From: Bradyrhizobium sp. OK095
Lineage (GTDB): Bacteria > Pseudomonadota > Alphaproteobacteria > Rhizobiales > Xanthobacteraceae
DNA length: 64,000 bases
Assembly (NCBI RefSeq): GCF_900109945.1
Contig: NZ_FOBX01000006.1
Coordinates: 372,001 to 436,000 of the forward strand
Direction: 5' to 3'
Positions 23,598 through 33,138 of the stretch are shown piece by piece (position 1 is the stretch's first letter; each line of letters opens with the position of its first letter). Both the position numbers and the translations under genes were made by a program. The notes beneath the pieces were generated by a model that did no database searches, was not told where the DNA came from, and saw only the letters and a list, made by a program, of their open reading frames with translations.

Positions 23598-24956
23598 ATG
23601 TCGATGATATCGGCGCGCATCGAGCGCCTTCCGTTCGCACGCTTCCACAAGCATCTGCTGTTGATGGGCGGGCTTGGCTACACGTTCGACGCGATGGACG
23701 CGGCGGTGCTGGCCTTCATCCTGCCGGTGCTGCGCACGGCCTGGAATCTGACGAGTGTAGAGATCGGCGTGCTCGGCAGCAGCACCTATATCGGCTTCCT
23801 GTTCGGCGCCCTGTTCGCCGGCACGCTGGGCGATCTGATCGGCCGCCGCGCCGTGATGATGTCGGCGCTTGCCCTCTATTGCGTGGCATCGATCGTGAGC
23901 GCGATGGCGGACACATGGCCGTCCTTCTTCGCCGCGCGGGTCGTTGCCGGCATGGGCACCGGCGCGGAGAGCGCGATCATCGCACCCTATCTCGCGGAAT
24001 TCGTGGCGCGGCGTTACCGCGGCAGTTTCACCGGTGCACTGGCCGGCTTCTTCTCCTTCGGCTTCGTCGCCGCGGCTTTGCTCGGCTACTTCATCGTTCC
24101 CTCCTATGACAATGGCTGGCGCATCGTGCTGGTGATCACGGCGGCGCCGGTCGTCATGCTGTTGTGGTGGCGCAAGTCGCTGCCGGAATCGCCGCGCTGG
24201 CTGGAAAGCCGGGGACGGGAGATGGAAGCCGAGTCCGTCCTCGACAGGATCGAGGCCAGCTTTGCCCGCGCGGGTCATGTCCTGCCGCAGCCGGTCGTCG
24301 AAGCAACAGCGCCGACGGGGACCGGCGGGACGCTGCGCGCCAATTTCGCGGCGCTTCTGGCGGGCCGGCAGGCGCGCATCACTGTCATGACCTGGATCAT
24401 GTGGCTGGCGATCACCTTCAGCTATTATTCGTTCTTCGTCTGGATCCCCGGCCTGCTGGTCCAGAACGGCATGAGCATCACCAAGAGCTTCGCCTATTCG
24501 ATCGCGATCTATTGTGCGCAGATTCCCGGCTATTTCAGCGCCGCGTATTTCAACGAGCGCATCGGCCGGCAGGCGACGATCGCGACCTACATGGTGCTCG
24601 GCGGCGCCAGCGCGCTCGGGCTCGCCTTCGCGCAGAGCGACCAGCAGATCATGGCGGCGGGAATCTTCCTGTCGCTGTTCATGAACGGTACCTATGCGGG
24701 CGTCTATGCCTATACCGCCGAAGTGTTCCCGACGCCGGTCAGGACCACGGGCGCCGGGCTCGCTTCCGCAATCGGCCGCATCGGCGCGATCGTCTCGCCG
24801 ATTTTGGTTGGCTATCTCTATCCCAATTTCGGCTTCGCCGGCGTGTTCGGCGTCACCACGACGGTGCTGCTGCTCGGGGCTCTCACCGTCGTGCTGATGG
24901 GCGTGCGGACCCGCGGCCGTTCGCTGGAAGAGATCGCAGCGGGTGAGGTTGCATGA
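23598..24956 (+). CDS. MFS transporter (AAHS/sugar-porter-like)
   Basis: From ATG 23598, preceded by GAGGGGAC, the product has 452 residues with twelve predicted helices. Signature motifs: GTLGDLIGRRAVMM (loop 2-3 motif A), PESPRWLESRGR after helix 6, and FNERIGRQATI in the loop 8-9 repeat. The central loop is about 50 residues. It resembles aromatic-acid or metabolite/H+ symporters. It is the first gene of an operon with a GAF protein (4-bp overlap) and an amidohydrolase, so the substrate is likely a compound hydrolysed by the latter. Confidence 0.92.
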   Translation: MSMISARIERLPFARFHKHLLLMGGLGYTFDAMDAAVLAFILPVLRTAWNLTSVEIGVLGSSTYIGFLFGALFAGTLGDLIGRRAVMMSALALYCVASIVSAMADTWPSFFAARVVAGMGTGAESAIIAPYLAEFVARRYRGSFTGALAGFFSFGFVAAALLGYFIVPSYDNGWRIVLVITAAPVVMLLWWRKSLPESPRWLESRGREMEAESVLDRIEASFARAGHVLPQPVVEATAPTGTGGTLRANFAALLAGRQARITVMTWIMWLAITFSYYSFFVWIPGLLVQNGMSITKSFAYSIAIYCAQIPGYFSAAYFNERIGRQATIATYMVLGGASALGLAFAQSDQQIMAAGIFLSLFMNGTYAGVYAYTAEVFPTPVRTTGAGLASAIGRIGAIVSPILVGYLYPNFGFAGVFGVTTTVLLLGALTVVLMGVRTRGRSLEEIAAGEVA

Positions 24957-25471
24957 CGCGGACCAAAGTTGCGGACGATCCCTACAAGAGGGATTCCTGG
25001 CTCTGCGCCGTCGCGGCGGCGCAGGGCAGGGTGGATCAGCCGGATGCGCTGTTCGCGGCACTCGACGAAGCCATGAAGGCCGCGATCGGGCACAAGCTGT
25101 TCACGATCCTGACCTATGACGGCGACAGCGGAGAAGCGGCGCGGGTTTATTCCAATCTCCCCGGGCCGTATCCGGCCGGCGGCCGCAAGCGCCTCGCGCC
25201 GGGCCCGTGGACCGAAGCCGTTCTCGACCGCGGCGAGGCCTATATCGGCCGCACGCGGGATGATCTGCGCAAGGTGTTCTCCGACCACGAGCTGATCGCC
25301 TCGCTCGGCTGCGAGAGCGTGCTCAACATGCCCGTGCGCTGGCGTGGACGGACGTTCGGCTCGCTCAATCTGCTGCACGAGGCGGGCTGGTATGGCGAGG
25401 ATGACATCGCTGTGTGCCTTCCCTTCGCCCAGCTTGCCTTGCCGGCGCTGCTTGCGCCAAGCCACTTCTGA
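24953..25471 (+). CDS. GAF-domain protein
   Basis: The 172-residue protein overlaps the MFS stop by 4 bp (ATGA). It is essentially one GAF domain (residues about 35-165): LFTILTYDGDSGEAARVYSN, then CESVLNMPVRWRGRTFGSLNLLHE, a typical GAF C-terminal strand pair. There is no output domain. Such free GAF proteins sit in catabolic operons beside amidohydrolases and may bind the substrate or act as a helper enzyme; the exact role is unknown. Confidence 0.85.
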   Translation: MTRTKVADDPYKRDSWLCAVAAAQGRVDQPDALFAALDEAMKAAIGHKLFTILTYDGDSGEAARVYSNLPGPYPAGGRKRLAPGPWTEAVLDRGEAYIGRTRDDLRKVFSDHELIASLGCESVLNMPVRWRGRTFGSLNLLHEAGWYGEDDIAVCLPFAQLALPALLAPSHF

Positions 25472-25483
25472 CAGGATTCCGCG

Positions 25484-26731
25484 ATGCCCAGCATCCTCTT
25501 CAAGAACGCCGCGCTGCTCGATCCGCTGCAGCCGGAACTGCTGACAGGCCATGACGTGCTGGTGGAAGACAGCCTGATCAAGGAGGTCTCGGACCGGCCG
25601 CTCCAGGTCATCGCCGATCGCACCATTGATTTGAAGGGCAAGACGCTGATGCCCGGCCTGATCGACCTGCATGTGCATGCGATCGCCGTCGAGCTCAATC
25701 TTGCGCAGCAGGTGCACATGCCGAACGTGCTGGTGACGCTGCGCTCGACGCTGCTGCTGCGCGGTATGCTCAGGCGTGGCTTCACCACGGTCCGCGATGC
25801 CGGCGGCGCCGGCCATGCGCTGAAGCAGGCGATCGACACCGGCCTGACCGACGGCCCGCGGCTGTTCGTCTCCGGCCGCGCGCTCAGCCAGACCGGCGGC
25901 CACGGCGATATGCGGGCGCGTTCGGATTATCTCGCGAGCGACGCGCCGTGTCCGTGCTGCGTGCGTGTCGGCGCGCTGGCGCGCGTTGCCGACGGCGTCG
26001 ACGGCGTGCGCAAAGCGGCGCGCGAAGAACTCCAGATGGGCGCCGACCAGATCAAGATCATGGCCTCCGGCGGCGTCGCGTCACCGACCGATCCGGTCGG
26101 CGCCTTCGGCTACTCCGAGGACGAGATCCGCGCCATTGTCGAGGAGGCGCGCGGCCGCCACACCTATGTGCTCGCCCACGCCTACACCGCCGCCGCGATC
26201 GAACGCGCGGTCCGCTGCGGCGTGCGCACGATCGAGCATGGCAATCTCGTCGATGCGCCGACCGCGCGGCTGATGGCCGAGAAGGGCGCTTATGTGGTGC
26301 CGACGCTGGTCACCTACGAGGCGCTGGCCAATGAAGGCGCCCAATACGGCCTGCCGCCCGAGAGCGTCGCCAAGATCGCCGACGTCCGCGACGCCGGCCT
26401 GCGGTCGCTGACGATCTATCGCGATGCCGGTGTGAAGATGGGGTTCGGCAGCGATTTGCTCGGGCCGTCCCAGCGCCTGCAGAGCGACGAATTCCGCATC
26501 CGCGCCGAAATTCTCGGGCCCCGCGCCGTCATCGCCAGCGCGACAGTGATCGGCGCCGAGGTGCTCGGCATGGAGGGCAAGCTCGGCCGCATCGCGCCCG
26601 ACGCGATCGCGGACCTGCTGGTGGTCGATGGCAACCCGCTGCGCGACGTGGCCTGCCTGCTCGGCCAGGGCGAGCACATTCCGCTGGTGATGAAATCAGG
26701 CCAAGTTCAGTTCGACCGGCTGAAATCGTAG
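25484..26731 (+). CDS. Metal-dependent amidohydrolase (imidazolonepropionase/prolidase-like)
   Basis: The 415-residue protein has the amidohydrolase TIM-barrel set: LIDLHVHAIAVE (HxH, about residues 62-64), QIKIMASGG (bridging Lys), YVLAHAYTAAAIERAVRCG (His), RTIEHGNLVD (His), and MGFGSDLLGP (catalytic Asp near 325). The N-terminal sandwich begins LFKNAALLDP and the C-terminal one ends ADLLVVDGNPL. The subgroup includes aryldialkylphosphatase- and Xaa-Pro-dipeptidase-like enzymes that cut cyclic amides or peptides. It is the third gene of the operon with the MFS transporter, 12 bp after the GAF gene. Confidence 0.92.
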   Translation: MPSILFKNAALLDPLQPELLTGHDVLVEDSLIKEVSDRPLQVIADRTIDLKGKTLMPGLIDLHVHAIAVELNLAQQVHMPNVLVTLRSTLLLRGMLRRGFTTVRDAGGAGHALKQAIDTGLTDGPRLFVSGRALSQTGGHGDMRARSDYLASDAPCPCCVRVGALARVADGVDGVRKAAREELQMGADQIKIMASGGVASPTDPVGAFGYSEDEIRAIVEEARGRHTYVLAHAYTAAAIERAVRCGVRTIEHGNLVDAPTARLMAEKGAYVVPTLVTYEALANEGAQYGLPPESVAKIADVRDAGLRSLTIYRDAGVKMGFGSDLLGPSQRLQSDEFRIRAEILGPRAVIASATVIGAEVLGMEGKLGRIAPDAIADLLVVDGNPLRDVACLLGQGEHIPLVMKSGQVQFDRLKS

Positions 26732-26748
26732 CCGGCGGCAAGCCTTCG

Positions 26749-27720
26749 TCACCCCGGCCCGGAGCGGCGCAGACTGGACGGCGTTCGCCCGTAGCGGCGG
26801 CGAAAGCACCGGTTGAACGTCGAGAGGTCGCCGAACCCTGCCGCGAGAGCGATGTCGCCGATCCGATTCCGCTGTCGCGCGGGATCGAGCAGCATGGCGA
26901 CGGCGAGCTTGAGCCGTTCGTTCGTGACAAAGGGCGCAAAGTTCAGGCCGCTGCGTTCGAATAGCAGATAGATTGATCGTTCGGACAGGCCCAATCGCTG
27001 CGCAACATGTTTCGCCGACAGGGCCGGATCGCTGAGATGGGCGCGGATGTCGGTCGTCGCCGCGGCGAGACGCGCCGCCGGGATCGCGCTTTGCGCTGCC
27101 GGCTCGGAATTGTCGTCGCCTGACCGCAAGGAGGTCGCGATCAGATCGACGATATGTTCGTTGATGATGTGGGCAAAAACGGGATCGGCGGGAACGCCGC
27201 CCGCCGCGAGTGCATCGACATAGGCTTGCAGCAAGCGTAGCGCGATATCGTTCGAAGGTAATCGACGAAGCAGCTGCTGGTCGATGTCGGGTATCCTGCT
27301 GCGAAACAGCGTGCCGTCCAGCCGGACGTTGGTGAGTTGGACGCGGCCCTCGATCGCGAGCGAGCCCGTCGCGCCGTGAAGCAGCAGGATGCTGTCGTCC
27401 GCGTCGCGCGGCAGCGTCTCGTCTTCGTCAAGGATGCGATAGTCGGATCGCCTGACCCAGCTGAATGCGGGTCCGTTGTTGCCATCCCCATCGTTCGTGC
27501 GGGCCTCGCGCGGCTTGATGTCGAGCCGCATATGATGACGTCCGAGGTCCTGTAGCCAGATCGCGAGCCTGTCCTCCGATGGCAGGACGTCGGTGCTGAA
27601 CAGGAAACGCGTCATGCGCTGGGTCGTCAAACTGATCGTGCCTCGCCAGATCCGAGGCTTTGTCGTGCGCTTTGCCGACCCGGTTCGAACCGGCATCAGG
27701 GGAGCATGAGCTGTCGCCAT
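26749..27720 (-). CDS. AraC-family transcriptional regulator
   Basis: I start at ATG 27720 (323 residues, normal length for this group); the open frame extends 88 codons further without support. Residues about 30-200 form the AraC_binding_2-type ligand domain. The C-terminal 100 residues carry two helix-turn-helices: ALSAKHVAQRLGLSERSIYL and the second GDIALAAGFGDLSTFNRCFR followed by RRYGRTPSSLRR. It is convergent with the amidohydrolase operon (17 bp between stops) and divergent from the barrel gene at 27898, which it might regulate. Confidence 0.9.
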   Translation of the reverse strand: MATAHAPLMPVRTGSAKRTTKPRIWRGTISLTTQRMTRFLFSTDVLPSEDRLAIWLQDLGRHHMRLDIKPREARTNDGDGNNGPAFSWVRRSDYRILDEDETLPRDADDSILLLHGATGSLAIEGRVQLTNVRLDGTLFRSRIPDIDQQLLRRLPSNDIALRLLQAYVDALAAGGVPADPVFAHIINEHIVDLIATSLRSGDDNSEPAAQSAIPAARLAAATTDIRAHLSDPALSAKHVAQRLGLSERSIYLLFERSGLNFAPFVTNERLKLAVAMLLDPARQRNRIGDIALAAGFGDLSTFNRCFRRRYGRTPSSLRRSGPG

Positions 27721-27897
27721 TGTCGGTGTGACGCGTCCGCAACAGACGCAACGATTTCGCATTGTTGCGCCAATTGCAGTGCCGGCTGCAGGGAGCGCCG
27801 AGACCTCGGAGCAGCATCTTCTAGGATTGCCCTCGAATCCAGTGACTGTCCGCGTGCGCCAGTATGCGGGCTGATGCGACATCGGCAAGGAAGCGGT

Positions 27898-28710
27898 ATG
27901 AAGAAGGTCTTGGCGGCGGCCCTGTTGGTTTTCGGCGGATGCGTTTCCGCGGAGGCCGGCGAGATCAACTGGACGGGATTTCACGCCGGGCTGAACGGAG
28001 GCTATGGCTGGGCGAGCGGCGGCGTCACCGCAAATCCTGGTGATCCGCTCACGCAGAGTCTGTCATTCGGTCAGCCCGTCGTTCCGCCGGTCGCGGCCTC
28101 TCGCAATGCCAATGGCGGGCTCGGCGGCGGGCAGATCGGCTATGACTGGCAGTTCGCCGGTCGCGGTGTCGTCGGTGTCGAGGCCGATATCGCTGCGGCC
28201 AGCCTCAAAGCCAGCGCGTCGACACCGGTCACGCTTTTTGGGACGCAGCCCGCGACATTCGACGTCAGCCGCAAGATCGACTGGTTCGGCACGGTCCGTG
28301 GACGGATCGGATTTCTCGCAACGCCGGATCTCCTGATCTTCGCCACCGGCGGCTTGGCCTATGGACGCGTGAGTGAATCGGCCAGCGTGTCGCTGCCGCC
28401 CGGGGCGTCGAACTCGATCGGCAATTTCGGCTATGCTTTCGCGTGCGGTCCGTTCTACGGATTTGCGTCGTGCTTCGCCGGCAATTCGTCGCGCATCGCG
28501 ACCGGCTGGACGGCCGGCGTCGGCGGCGAAAAGCGCTTCACGCAAAACATCAGCCTCAAGGTCGAGTATCTTCACGTCGACCTCGGCAGCGGCAGCTTTC
28601 CTGCTGTCGGCAGCCTCTACGCCGGCACACCGTTTGCGCCGAGCTTTCTCAATGCGCGTTCCAGTACGGCGATTGATCTTGTCCGGGCCGGGGTGAACTA
28701 TAATTTCTGA
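27898..28710 (+). CDS. Outer-membrane beta-barrel protein (Omp25/31-like)
   Basis: ATG 27898 follows AAGGAAG and gives 270 residues. The signal peptide ends SAEAG; it contains GGC, which resembles a lipobox, but the AEAG cut is likelier. The mature part starts INWTGFHAGLNGGYGW, then alternating strands (GGGQIGYDWQF, VVGVEADIAAASL, WFGTVRGRIGFL, LLIFATGGLAYGRVS, WTAGVGGEKRF, LKVEYLHVDLG) and a C-terminal strand DLVRAGVNYNF. Aromatic termination is typical of BAM substrates. It belongs to the same family as the gene at 1956. Two Cys in the long loop (ACGPFYGFASC) may form a disulfide. Confidence 0.9.
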   Translation: MKKVLAAALLVFGGCVSAEAGEINWTGFHAGLNGGYGWASGGVTANPGDPLTQSLSFGQPVVPPVAASRNANGGLGGGQIGYDWQFAGRGVVGVEADIAAASLKASASTPVTLFGTQPATFDVSRKIDWFGTVRGRIGFLATPDLLIFATGGLAYGRVSESASVSLPPGASNSIGNFGYAFACGPFYGFASCFAGNSSRIATGWTAGVGGEKRFTQNISLKVEYLHVDLGSGSFPAVGSLYAGTPFAPSFLNARSSTAIDLVRAGVNYNF

Positions 28711-28740
28711 GCGTGGATCGTAAGCTCAGGTTCTCCAGGC

Positions 28741-30849
28741 CTACCGCCACATCCCCCGCATCCGGGCGCCGATGTCGACCTTTGGCCCCTGCGCCGCGGC
28801 GCGCGCTCCGGCCGCGCCTGCCTTGGGCCATGCGGTGCGCTCGAACAGATAGACCAGGGATTCCGGGATGAAGCGGGTGCGCGAGGCGTAGACGTGGCGG
28901 TCGCCCTTGGCTTGCTGGCCGTGGACGAAGAAGCGCTGGGGAACGACGAGGTGCAGATCGTCCTTAGCGCGGGTCATCGCGACGTAGAGCAGACGGCGCT
29001 CCTCCTCGAGCTCGGCAGAGGTGCCGGCACCGAGGTCGGAGGGCATGCGGCCGTCGACGACGTTGAGCACGAACACCGACTTCCACTCCTGGCCTTTTGC
29101 GGAGTGGATGGTGGAGAGGATCAGATAATCCTCGTCGCGCAAGGGAGGCCCGGATTTGTCGCTGGTCGCATCCGGGGGATCGAGTGTGAGCTCGGTCAAA
29201 AATTTTTCGCGCGAGGCATAGCCGCTCGCGATCTGCTCGAGCTGCATCAGATCGGCGCGGCGCGTCTCGGAATCCTCGTGGATGCGATCGAGATGCGGTT
29301 CGTACCAGAGCCGCACACGTTCGAGATCGACCGGCCATTCCGAATAGCGCAGGTTCGCGACCGTGCGGACGAAGCCGGTCCAGTCGTCGCCGGTCCGCGC
29401 CGGCACCGGAAGCTGGCCGAGTGCGGCGAGAGGATCGGTGCTCTCCGCCATCTGGTCGAGCACGCGCTGCGCGGTTGCGGGGCCGATGCCGGGCAACAGA
29501 TGCAGGATACGGAAACCTGCGACGCGGTCGCGCGGGTTTTCGGCAAAGCGCAGCAGCGCCAGCACGTCCTTGACATGCGCGGCATCGAGGAATTTCAGCC
29601 CGCCGAATTTGACGAACGGAACGTTGCGGCGGGTCAGCTCGATCTCGAGCGGGCCCGAATGCGAGGACGTCCGGAACAGCACCGCCTGGTGCTTGAGCAG
29701 CGCGCCTTGCTCGCGGTTGGCCAGCACCTCCTCGACGATGTAGCGCGCCTGGTCGGCTTCGTCGTGCACGGTGACGAGCTGCGGTTTTTGCGTGGCGGTG
29801 CGGTCGGTCCAGAGGTTCTTGGTGAAGCGTTCGCGGGCAAGGCCGATGACGCCGTTGGCCGCCGCCAGCACCGGTTGCGTCGAGCGATAGTTGCGGTCGA
29901 GCGTGATCATTTCCGCGCGGGGCGAAAAGCTCTGCGGAAAATCCAGGATGTTGCGCACGGTGGCGGCGCGGAAGGAATAGATCGACTGCGCGTCGTCGCC
30001 GACCACGGTGAGGCCGCGGCCGTCAGGCTTCAGCGCTAAAAGGATCGAGGATTGCAGGCGGTTGGTGTCCTGATATTCGTCGACCAGCACATGATCGAAA
30101 CGGCCGCCGATCTCGTCGGCGATCAGCGCGTCGCTCATCATCTGCGACCAATAGAGCAGGAGGTCGTCGTAATCGAGCACGTGCTGGGCCTGCTTGGCCT
30201 CGACGTAAGCTGCGAACAGACCCTTCAGCTCGGCGGCCCAGCCGGCGCACCAGGGATAGTGCGCCCCCAGCACCTTCTCGATCTCCATCTCGGCGTTGAC
30301 GCAGCGCGAGTAGATCGACAGGCACGTGCCCTTGGCCGGAAAGCGGCTCTCGGTCTTCGACAGGCCGCGCTCGTGCCGGACCAAATTCATCAGGTCGGCG
30401 GAATCCTCGCGGTCGTGGATGGTGAAGGCGGGATCGACGCCGATCCGCTCGGCATATTCGCGCAGCAACCGCGCGCCGATGCCGTGGAAGGTGCCGGCCC
30501 AGGTGAGCGCGTCGCGCATGATCGCGGCATTGTTCTCGCCCAGCACCTTGCGGGAGATGCGCTCGACCCGGCCGGCCATCTCGGCCGCCGCGCGGCGCGA
30601 GAACGTCATCAGCAGGATGCGGCGCGGATCGGCGCCCGCGACGATCAAATGCGCGACGCGGTGGGCCAGCGTGTTGGTCTTGCCGGAGCCGGCGCCGGCG
30701 ATGACGAGCAGGGGGGCGCCCACGGTCGCGCCATCGGCCACGCCATGCTCGACGGCGCGGCGCTGCTCCGCATTGAGCGTGTCCAGATATGTCGCCACGA
30801 ATCGCCCCGGTGAAACGGCCAGAGTCGGCGATCCCGTCGCGAATCGCAA
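28741..30849 (-). CDS. UvrD/PcrA-like superfamily 1 DNA helicase
   Basis: The 702-residue protein shows motifs in order: Q-motif LNAEQRRAVEHG, Walker A VIAGAGSGKTNTL (about residues 49-61), Ia LLMTFSRRAAAEM, motif II VLVDEYQDTNRLQ, III TVVGDDAQSIYSFRAA, IV TLDRNYRST, and V/VI (STIHSAKGQEWKSVFVL, LLYVAMTRAKDDLHLVV). It is shorter than full UvrD. The protein unwinds 3'-5' in repair or replication restart. It stands alone and is a housekeeping paralogue rather than UvrD itself. The initial 17 residues may be untranslated, since a GTG lies at codon 18. Confidence 0.93.
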   Translation of the reverse strand: MRFATGSPTLAVSPGRFVATYLDTLNAEQRRAVEHGVADGATVGAPLLVIAGAGSGKTNTLAHRVAHLIVAGADPRRILLMTFSRRAAAEMAGRVERISRKVLGENNAAIMRDALTWAGTFHGIGARLLREYAERIGVDPAFTIHDREDSADLMNLVRHERGLSKTESRFPAKGTCLSIYSRCVNAEMEIEKVLGAHYPWCAGWAAELKGLFAAYVEAKQAQHVLDYDDLLLYWSQMMSDALIADEIGGRFDHVLVDEYQDTNRLQSSILLALKPDGRGLTVVGDDAQSIYSFRAATVRNILDFPQSFSPRAEMITLDRNYRSTQPVLAAANGVIGLARERFTKNLWTDRTATQKPQLVTVHDEADQARYIVEEVLANREQGALLKHQAVLFRTSSHSGPLEIELTRRNVPFVKFGGLKFLDAAHVKDVLALLRFAENPRDRVAGFRILHLLPGIGPATAQRVLDQMAESTDPLAALGQLPVPARTGDDWTGFVRTVANLRYSEWPVDLERVRLWYEPHLDRIHEDSETRRADLMQLEQIASGYASREKFLTELTLDPPDATSDKSGPPLRDEDYLILSTIHSAKGQEWKSVFVLNVVDGRMPSDLGAGTSAELEEERRLLYVAMTRAKDDLHLVVPQRFFVHGQQAKGDRHVYASRTRFIPESLVYLFERTAWPKAGAAGARAAAQGPKVDIGARMRGMWR

Positions 30850-30987
30850 TGCGGCTGGACGGAACCGGGGTTAAGACCTAGGGAAAAGGCGTCCCGAAGT
30901 TCCAGCCCGAAGAGCGGGCCGTTCATCGCTTTCGGCGGGCGCCTGATCCAGCGCTCCTATGCTGTGCCGGACGCGTAAGGCGGCGGC

Positions 30988-31374
30988 TCACCCTTTTGTC
31001 GTGCCGAACCCGTCAGCCGGCACGTAAAGCATGACCGGGCGGATTTCATAGACCGCCGACGGATTGACCTGACGCAGCTTTCGCGCCGCCTCGATGGCCT
31101 CTTCCTCCGTGTCGTAGTCCACCAGATGGAAGCCGAGAAGCTGCTCCTTGGTCTCGGCAAACGGGCCGTCCAGCACGACGCCCGCGCCCGGGCCGCGCAG
31201 GGTGTGCGCCTTTCGGGTGCCATCTAGACGAGCGGCCGGCCCAAGATGTCCGCTTGCCCTCAAGGGCGCCTGAACCTCGATGACTTTGGCCACGACCGCG
31301 GCGTCCTGCTCCGGTGTCCAGGACAAGATCTCGTCTTCCACATGGTAGGCCAGGATGGCGTAAAGCATCGTCAC
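30988..31374 (-). CDS. YCII/DGPF-domain protein
   Basis: The 128-residue protein fits the YCII-related family (PF03795) with the DGPF signature: VVLDGPFAETKEQLLGFHLV (about residues 66-85). It begins MLYAILAYHVEDEILSW. Proteins of this form are often encoded beside ECF-type SigJ factors in actinobacteria and rhizobia; none is adjacent here. The function is unknown; some YciI relatives have peroxidase or dehydrochlorinase-like activity. The alternative start is ATG two codons in. Confidence 0.9.
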   Translation of the reverse strand: MTMLYAILAYHVEDEILSWTPEQDAAVVAKVIEVQAPLRASGHLGPAARLDGTRKAHTLRGPGAGVVLDGPFAETKEQLLGFHLVDYDTEEEAIEAARKLRQVNPSAVYEIRPVMLYVPADGFGTTKG

Positions 31375-31570
31375 CTCGTTTGTTTTCGCTGCCCGGGTCC
31401 GAAGGACGTATCACCGCGGCCCGCGCCGACAACCCCCTCCGCAAAATATTGCGTCGTGCGGCTCTCGACGAAACCATCCTGAAACCCGATTGCGGCCCGT
31501 CGGCGTGAACGCCGCCTGAAGCCGACGCGACTGATGACCACTAAGAAGGCTGAAGAATTCGGAGGCTTCC

Positions 31571-31756
31571 ATGTCGGGTCACACCATCAAGATCATCTGC
31601 GACGCGGGACGGGCGGCACAATCCGAGCCGGTCGACTTGCATGACCAGGGCGGTCATCACCGCTATTACGGCAGCTCGGCCGAGAACGGCGGCGAGCGCA
31701 TTGTCGAGAGCCGGCGCGGAAAACGGCCGCGCGCGCTCAATGTCTGCGGCTTCTGA
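31571..31756 (+). CDS. Small conserved hypothetical protein (61 aa)
   Basis: ATG 31571, preceded by CGGAGG, opens 61 codons. The product has IKIICDAGRAAQSEPVDLHD, then GGHHRYYGSSAENGGER and a basic tail (SRRGKRPRALN). It is soluble and has no export signal. The clean start and codon usage support it as real. I recall near-identical short proteins from Bradyrhizobium, of unknown role. Confidence 0.7.
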   Translation: MSGHTIKIICDAGRAAQSEPVDLHDQGGHHRYYGSSAENGGERIVESRRGKRPRALNVCGF

Positions 31757-31782
31757 AGCCCCCGGCGAGACTGTCTTTCACC

Positions 31783-31986
31783 ATGGACGTCCTGCAAATA
31801 TCGATCGCCGCGCTGCCGTTCCTGCTGTCGCTCGTGAGCCGGAGCAGCAAGGCGATCGCGCCGTGCCTGCTCGCGAGCATCTTCACCGTGCTCCTCGGCG
31901 AGGAGCCTCACCGGGCAGTCGTTGCCTGGTGCGTCGGCGTGCTGATCGCCGCTGTAGCGTTACGTGAACGGCTTCGCACGATCTAA
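31783..31986 (+). CDS. Small membrane protein (67 aa)
   Basis: The 67-residue product has three hydrophobic segments: ISIAALPFLLSLVS (6-19), AIAPCLLASIFTVLLG (24-39) and AVVAWCVGVLIAAVALRE (45-62). It starts 26 bp after the preceding small gene. The stop TAA is the first three bases of the palindromic repeat at 31984, so the gene end has been set by repeat insertion. No family recognised. Confidence 0.6.
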   Translation: MDVLQISIAALPFLLSLVSRSSKAIAPCLLASIFTVLLGEEPHRAVVAWCVGVLIAAVALRERLRTI

Positions 31987-32085
31987 AGCGCGATGAGATT
32001 GGGATGAATCGTCATCGCGCTTCAGGTTATTGTTTGAGCATGATCCTTTCGGAAAACCGCTTCACACTTTTCCGGATCATGCTCT
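31984..32085. repeat. Composite rhizobial intergenic mosaic element, copy 1
   Basis: This element has two parts: a hairpin AAAGCGCGATGA...TCATCGCGCTT and, after a short joint, a second palindrome GCATGATCC...GGATCATGC around AAAACCGCTTCACACTTTTCC. The copy at 51033-51131 is the same composite in reverse orientation, differing at few positions. Such RIME-like elements are dispersed in rhizobial intergenic regions. Confidence 0.9.
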
Positions 32086-32098
32086 AGGCCCGGCGCCG

Positions 32099-32812
32099 TC
32101 ACGGCGTGCTCAGCACCTGCTTGACGAGGGCCTCGCGCAGCGTCGCCAATTCGCCGCTCGCCTCCATCTGCGCGATCACCTTGCCGACCTTCGGCACCAG
32201 GTCGCGATGACGCTCGTGCAGATAGTGGTAGATGTGGATGCGCTCGAGTGGCGGTGAGAGCGGGTGGATCCTGGCCTGCAGATTGAGCTTCCGCACCGCG
32301 ACCAGCCCGCTGAAGAGGTCGGTGACCATCAATTCGAAACGGTCGGCGTCGAGCATCTTGACCATGCTCTCGAGGTTCGTGGTCGCCGTGACCTCAGCCA
32401 TGCCGCGCGTACCGGCTTCCGAGGAGCCGACGCCGCGGACGATGCCGATGCTGTAGTCGCGAATCGAATTCCAGCCGGCGACGTCGAAATGCAGCTTCGT
32501 CGTGAACACCGTGGGCTCGATGTAGTTGATCGCCGGGGTGACCTGGACCAGCGTCGGGTAGTCGCGGGACAGCGTTCCGATCCGCTGGATCTCGCCGTCG
32601 ACCTCGCCGGCGCTCGACAGCGCCAGGGCCCGCTTGCCGGGGACGTCCTCGAATTCGAGCTTGATGTCGAGCTTGGCGTAGACCGCTCGCAGCATCTCGC
32701 CGCCGACATATTGATCGGGGATGTCGGCGATGCGCGCCAGCCTGATCAGCTCCTGCGCCTGCGATGGAGCAGCTAGCAGCAACGACAGGCAGGCGACGGC
32801 TATCCGCCACAT
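32099..32812 (-). CDS. Periplasmic solute-binding protein of the amino-acid type, orphan
   Basis: From ATG 32812 the protein has 237 residues. The signal peptide ends PSQAQE. The mature part is a type II periplasmic binding fold (SBP_bac_3-like): LEFEDVPGKRALALSSAGEV, DGEIQRIGTLSRDYP, YSIGIVRGVGSSEAGTRGMA, and a C-terminal helix GKVIAQMEASGELATLREAL. No permease or ATPase lies near. It is divergent from the hybrid sensor kinase, 326 bp away. This arrangement suggests that the binding protein presents a ligand to the kinase, though that is inference. Confidence 0.85.
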   Translation of the reverse strand: MWRIAVACLSLLLAAPSQAQELIRLARIADIPDQYVGGEMLRAVYAKLDIKLEFEDVPGKRALALSSAGEVDGEIQRIGTLSRDYPTLVQVTPAINYIEPTVFTTKLHFDVAGWNSIRDYSIGIVRGVGSSEAGTRGMAEVTATTNLESMVKMLDADRFELMVTDLFSGLVAVRKLNLQARIHPLSPPLERIHIYHYLHERHRDLVPKVGKVIAQMEASGELATLREALVKQVLSTP

Positions 32813-33138
32813 CACGCGTCTCCTTGATCGTGCATTGCTACCACTGGATTCGAAAGACCCGCGCGATCTACCGTGGGTGGCGTCTGCGCGACGGCTGCAA
32901 CTGCCATCGCATCGCCGGCGATGCAGGCGGCCCCAGACTTTAACCGATGTCATTCTAGCACGCGAAGTGATAGTTTATGCGAGAATCCTGCTGCTGGGCG
33001 CAAGATATGACCCCGCCGACCTCAAGCCGCCCATGGGCCGGCAGGATCACCGCGCACACCGCGTGAAGGGAGAATCTATCGAATGCTCGCGGCTGCGGCC
33101 GGCCGGAGCAGGGTGCCGCCATTCCGGGGAGGTGGTGC
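32813..33138. other. Divergent intergenic region
   Basis: These 326 bp lie between the binding-protein start and the kinase start and must hold both promoters. I see no convincing additional gene or symmetric operator. A ribosome site GGGGAGGTGG precedes the kinase. Confidence 0.5.
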